A DNA stretch of 64,000 nucleotides from contig NZ_CP118157.1 of NCBI RefSeq assembly GCF_032878875.1, positions 1,364,001-1,428,000 on the forward strand, read 5' to 3'. Position 1 is the first letter of the stretch. Every line of letters starts with the position of its first letter. The notes under the pieces were generated by a model that was not told the DNA's origin, did not search any database, and worked only from the letters and a program-made list of their open reading frames with translations. A program made the translations under genes and the position numbers. Below are positions 62,212-64,000 of this stretch, one piece after another. Source of the stretch: Microbacterium sp. AB. GTDB taxonomy: Bacteria > Actinomycetota > Actinomycetes > Actinomycetales > Microbacteriaceae.

Positions 62212-62952
62212 ATGACAACGACCGCCCGCACCCCCTCGCCCGCTCTCACGCGTCCCGACGGCACGCCCGTGCGCGTGCTCGTCGTCGACGACGAGCAGAT
62301 GCTCACCGACCTGCTGTCGATGGCGCTGCGCATGGAGGGATGGGAGGTGCGCGCGGCGGGAAGCGGCTTCGAGGCGCTGCAGGCGGTGCGCGACTTCGCT
62401 CCCGACGCGCTCGTGCTCGACGTCATGATGCCCGACCTCGACGGCCTGGGGGTGCTGCAGCGTCTCCGTCAGAACGAGAACGACGTGCCCGTGCTCTTCC
62501 TCACCGCGAAGGACTCCGTGAACGACCGCGTCGCGGGGCTCACCGCCGGCGGCGACGACTACGTGACGAAGCCGTTCAGCCTGGAGGAGGTCGTCGCGCG
62601 GCTGCGTGCGCTCATGCGCCGGTCGGGCACCGCCCTGGCCGCCGACGCCGAGCCCATCCTGCGCGTGTCCGACCTGACGCTCAACGAGGACAGCCACGAG
62701 GTCGAGCGCGCGGGCGAGTCGATCGAGCTCACCGCCACCGAGTTCGAGCTGCTCCGCTACCTCATGCGAAACCAGCGCCGTGTGCTCTCCAAGGCGCAGA
62801 TCCTCGACCGCGTGTGGCACTACGACTTCGGCGGCAAGTCGAGCGTCGTGGAGCTCTACATCTCGTACCTCCGCAAGAAGATCGACGCGGGCCGCGATCC
62901 GCTCATCCACACCGTCCGCGGCGCCGGGTACATGATCAAGGCGCCTCAGTGA
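62212..62952 (+). CDS. OmpR/PhoB family response regulator
   Basis: A 246-residue regulator. The receiver domain has the acidic pair in VLVVDDEQM, phosphorylated D70 (VLDVMMPDLDG), the Thr of FLTAKDS and the Lys of YVTKPF. The winged-helix domain begins near residue 145 and has TATEFELLRYLMRNQRRVLSK and RVWHYDFGGKSSVVELYISYLRKKID. This pattern resembles the actinobacterial TcrA/MprA/TrcR group. ATG 62212 is chosen because GGGAG precedes it; ATG 62203 is in frame. It is translationally coupled to the kinase (GTGA). Confidence 0.94.
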   Translation: MTTTARTPSPALTRPDGTPVRVLVVDDEQMLTDLLSMALRMEGWEVRAAGSGFEALQAVRDFAPDALVLDVMMPDLDGLGVLQRLRQNENDVPVLFLTAKDSVNDRVAGLTAGGDDYVTKPFSLEEVVARLRALMRRSGTALAADAEPILRVSDLTLNEDSHEVERAGESIELTATEFELLRYLMRNQRRVLSKAQILDRVWHYDFGGKSSVVELYISYLRKKIDAGRDPLIHTVRGAGYMIKAPQ

Positions 62953-64000
62953 CCGACGACCCCGTCGTCGGGACGCCCGCCCGCCCGCCCAAGCGGAAGC
63001 GCCTGTCGTTCGAGGCGCGCCTCATGATCACGATCGTGTCGATCGTGTCGGTCATCCTGGTGATCATCACGACCCTCACGAGCGTGATCATGAGCAGCGT
63101 GCTGGACGCGCAGCTCAGCGAGAACGTGCGGTCGGCGGCGCAGACGCTCGACCAGCAGGTCACGACGGGGATCGTCACGGGGCGTACGGCCGCGGAGTCG
63201 CTCACCGGGCCGCCCGTGGAACGGGGCCTTCTGCTGGTCGCGGAGTCGGGAGGCGGGTACACGGGAGCCGTCGTCGGCTCCGACAGCGTGATCGAGCTCG
63301 ACGCCGAGCAGCTGGACGACGTGCTCGGCTCGGCGGGGAGGGACTCCCACACGGAGACGGTCGTGATCTCCGACCTCGGCGCCTACCGCATCGCCTCCGC
63401 CACGATCCGCGAGACCGGGCAGACGATCATCGTCGGCCTCCCGACCGCCGAGGTCCAGGCGACGATCGGCCGCCTGTGGACCACGATCCTGTTCGCCACG
63501 GTCGGCGGGATGATCCTCCTCGCGCTCGCGACGACGCTCGTGATCCGCGCGGGGCTCCGGCCCCTCCGCGCGGTCGCCGAGACGGCGACGCGCGTGGCCG
63601 AGCAGCCGCTCGACCAGGGCGCCGTGTCGATCGACGAGCGCGTGCCGGCCGAGCAGGCGGACCCGCGCAACGAGATCGGCCAGGTGGGGGCCGCGCTCAA
63701 CACGCTCCTCGATCACGTCGAGTCCTCGCTGCACGCGCGCCAGCGCAACGAGGAGCTCATGCGCCGGTTCGTCGCCGACGCGAGCCACGAGCTGCGCACG
63801 CCGCTCGCCTCCATTCGCGGCTACTCCGAGCTGTCGCTGCGCGACCCCTCGCTGAGCGAGAACGCGGAGCAGTCCCTCGAGCGCATCCAGGCCCAGTCCA
63901 TCCGCATGACCTCACTCGTCGAGGACCTGCTGCTGCTCGCCCGGCTCGACGAGGGGCAGGAGATCGTCCTCAGCGCCGTCGACCTGACCCAGCTCGCCGT
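62949..64000 (+). CDS. Sensor histidine kinase (3' end outside window)
   Basis: At least 350 residues of a two-pass membrane kinase. The first membrane segment is at about 25-50 (LMITIVSIVSVILVIITTLT), an extracytoplasmic sensor domain of about 120 residues follows, the second segment is near 175-200 (TILFATVGGMILLALATTLV), then HAMP and the H-box FVADASHELRTPLASIRGYSEL with phosphorylated H280. The ATP-binding domain is cut off. GTG 62949 overlaps the regulator stop. The partner exporter suggests sensing of an envelope-active compound (inference). Confidence 0.93.
   Translation, partial: MTDDPVVGTPARPPKRKRLSFEARLMITIVSIVSVILVIITTLTSVIMSSVLDAQLSENVRSAAQTLDQQVTTGIVTGRTAAESLTGPPVERGLLLVAESGGGYTGAVVGSDSVIELDAEQLDDVLGSAGRDSHTETVVISDLGAYRIASATIRETGQTIIVGLPTAEVQATIGRLWTTILFATVGGMILLALATTLVIRAGLRPLRAVAETATRVAEQPLDQGAVSIDERVPAEQADPRNEIGQVGAALNTLLDHVESSLHARQRNEELMRRFVADASHELRTPLASIRGYSELSLRDPSLSENAEQSLERIQAQSIRMTSLVEDLLLLARLDEGQEIVLSAVDLTQLA

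Overview
The window is uniformly GC-rich DNA (about 70% by eye) with tightly packed genes, many GTG starts and many genes whose start codon lies six bases after a TANNNT -10 box. The proteins (monomeric NADP-isocitrate dehydrogenase, protein O-mannosyltransferase next to RsmI, ApbE with an FMN-binding lipoprotein, CueP-type lipoprotein, many LacI regulators) and the gene order metG-tatD-rsmA-ispE ... glmU-prs point to an actinobacterium, most likely Microbacteriaceae (Microbacterium or a close relative). The genus is an inference; no 16S rRNA gene is present. I see no phage, IS element, CRISPR array or defence island.

Layout. 0-8.6 kb: housekeeping genes (icd, partial; a DUF1361 membrane protein; the DEAH helicase hrpA; a DUF817 membrane protein; rnhA), with two copies of a palindromic intergenic repeat. 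8.7-18.6 kb: carbohydrate region with a GH92 mannosidase, a GT4 glycosyltransferase, an aldo/keto reductase, a LacI regulator, a decayed fusion of an oligopeptide-type binding protein with a GH1 beta-glucosidase, and a GH78 rhamnosidase. 18.6-22.7 kb: protein mannosyltransferase, DUF4407 protein, rsmI. 22.8-29.9 kb: a gan-like galactoside operon (GH42 beta-galactosidase, binding protein, MalF/MalG-type permeases) facing its LacI regulator across two identical operators. 29.9-34.3 kb: metG-tatD-rsmA-ispE. 34.3-47.6 kb: FUSC protein, four-gene OpuC-type osmolyte transporter, LacI plus ChvE/MmsA/MmsB monosaccharide transporter, glnB-amtB ammonium module, ABC-F ATPase. 48-53.8 kb: CueP-type lipoprotein, P2-type cation ATPase, an alpha/beta hydrolase with divergent TetR regulator, MarR regulator. 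53.8-56.4 kb: tRNA-Gln(UUG), glmU, prs. 56.5-59.5 kb: three-gene flavin electron-transfer operon. 59.8-64 kb: MacB-like ABC exporter divergent from a two-component system (kinase cut by the window end).

How the parts work together. The conserved core rsmI / metG-tatD-rsmA-ispE / ABC-F / glmU-prs appears to have been opened at several points by sugar-utilisation and transport cassettes, each with its own LacI or TetR regulator and recognisable palindromic operators. The GH42, GH78 and GH92 enzymes lack signal peptides, so glycan fragments are probably imported and cut inside the cell.

Most noteworthy: (1) the SBP::GH1 deletion chimera at 14651-15724; (2) the operon coding an FMN-binding lipoprotein, ApbE and a membrane NqrB/RnfD-like protein fused to a ferredoxin-reductase domain; (3) a 10-codon leaderless ORF whose stop overlaps the ispE start; (4) a PII protein with His in place of the modifiable Tyr51 and no glnD beside it; (5) the intergenic inverted repeat; (6) at least eleven genes with exact -10/N6/start spacing. 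None is proved novel from sequence alone.
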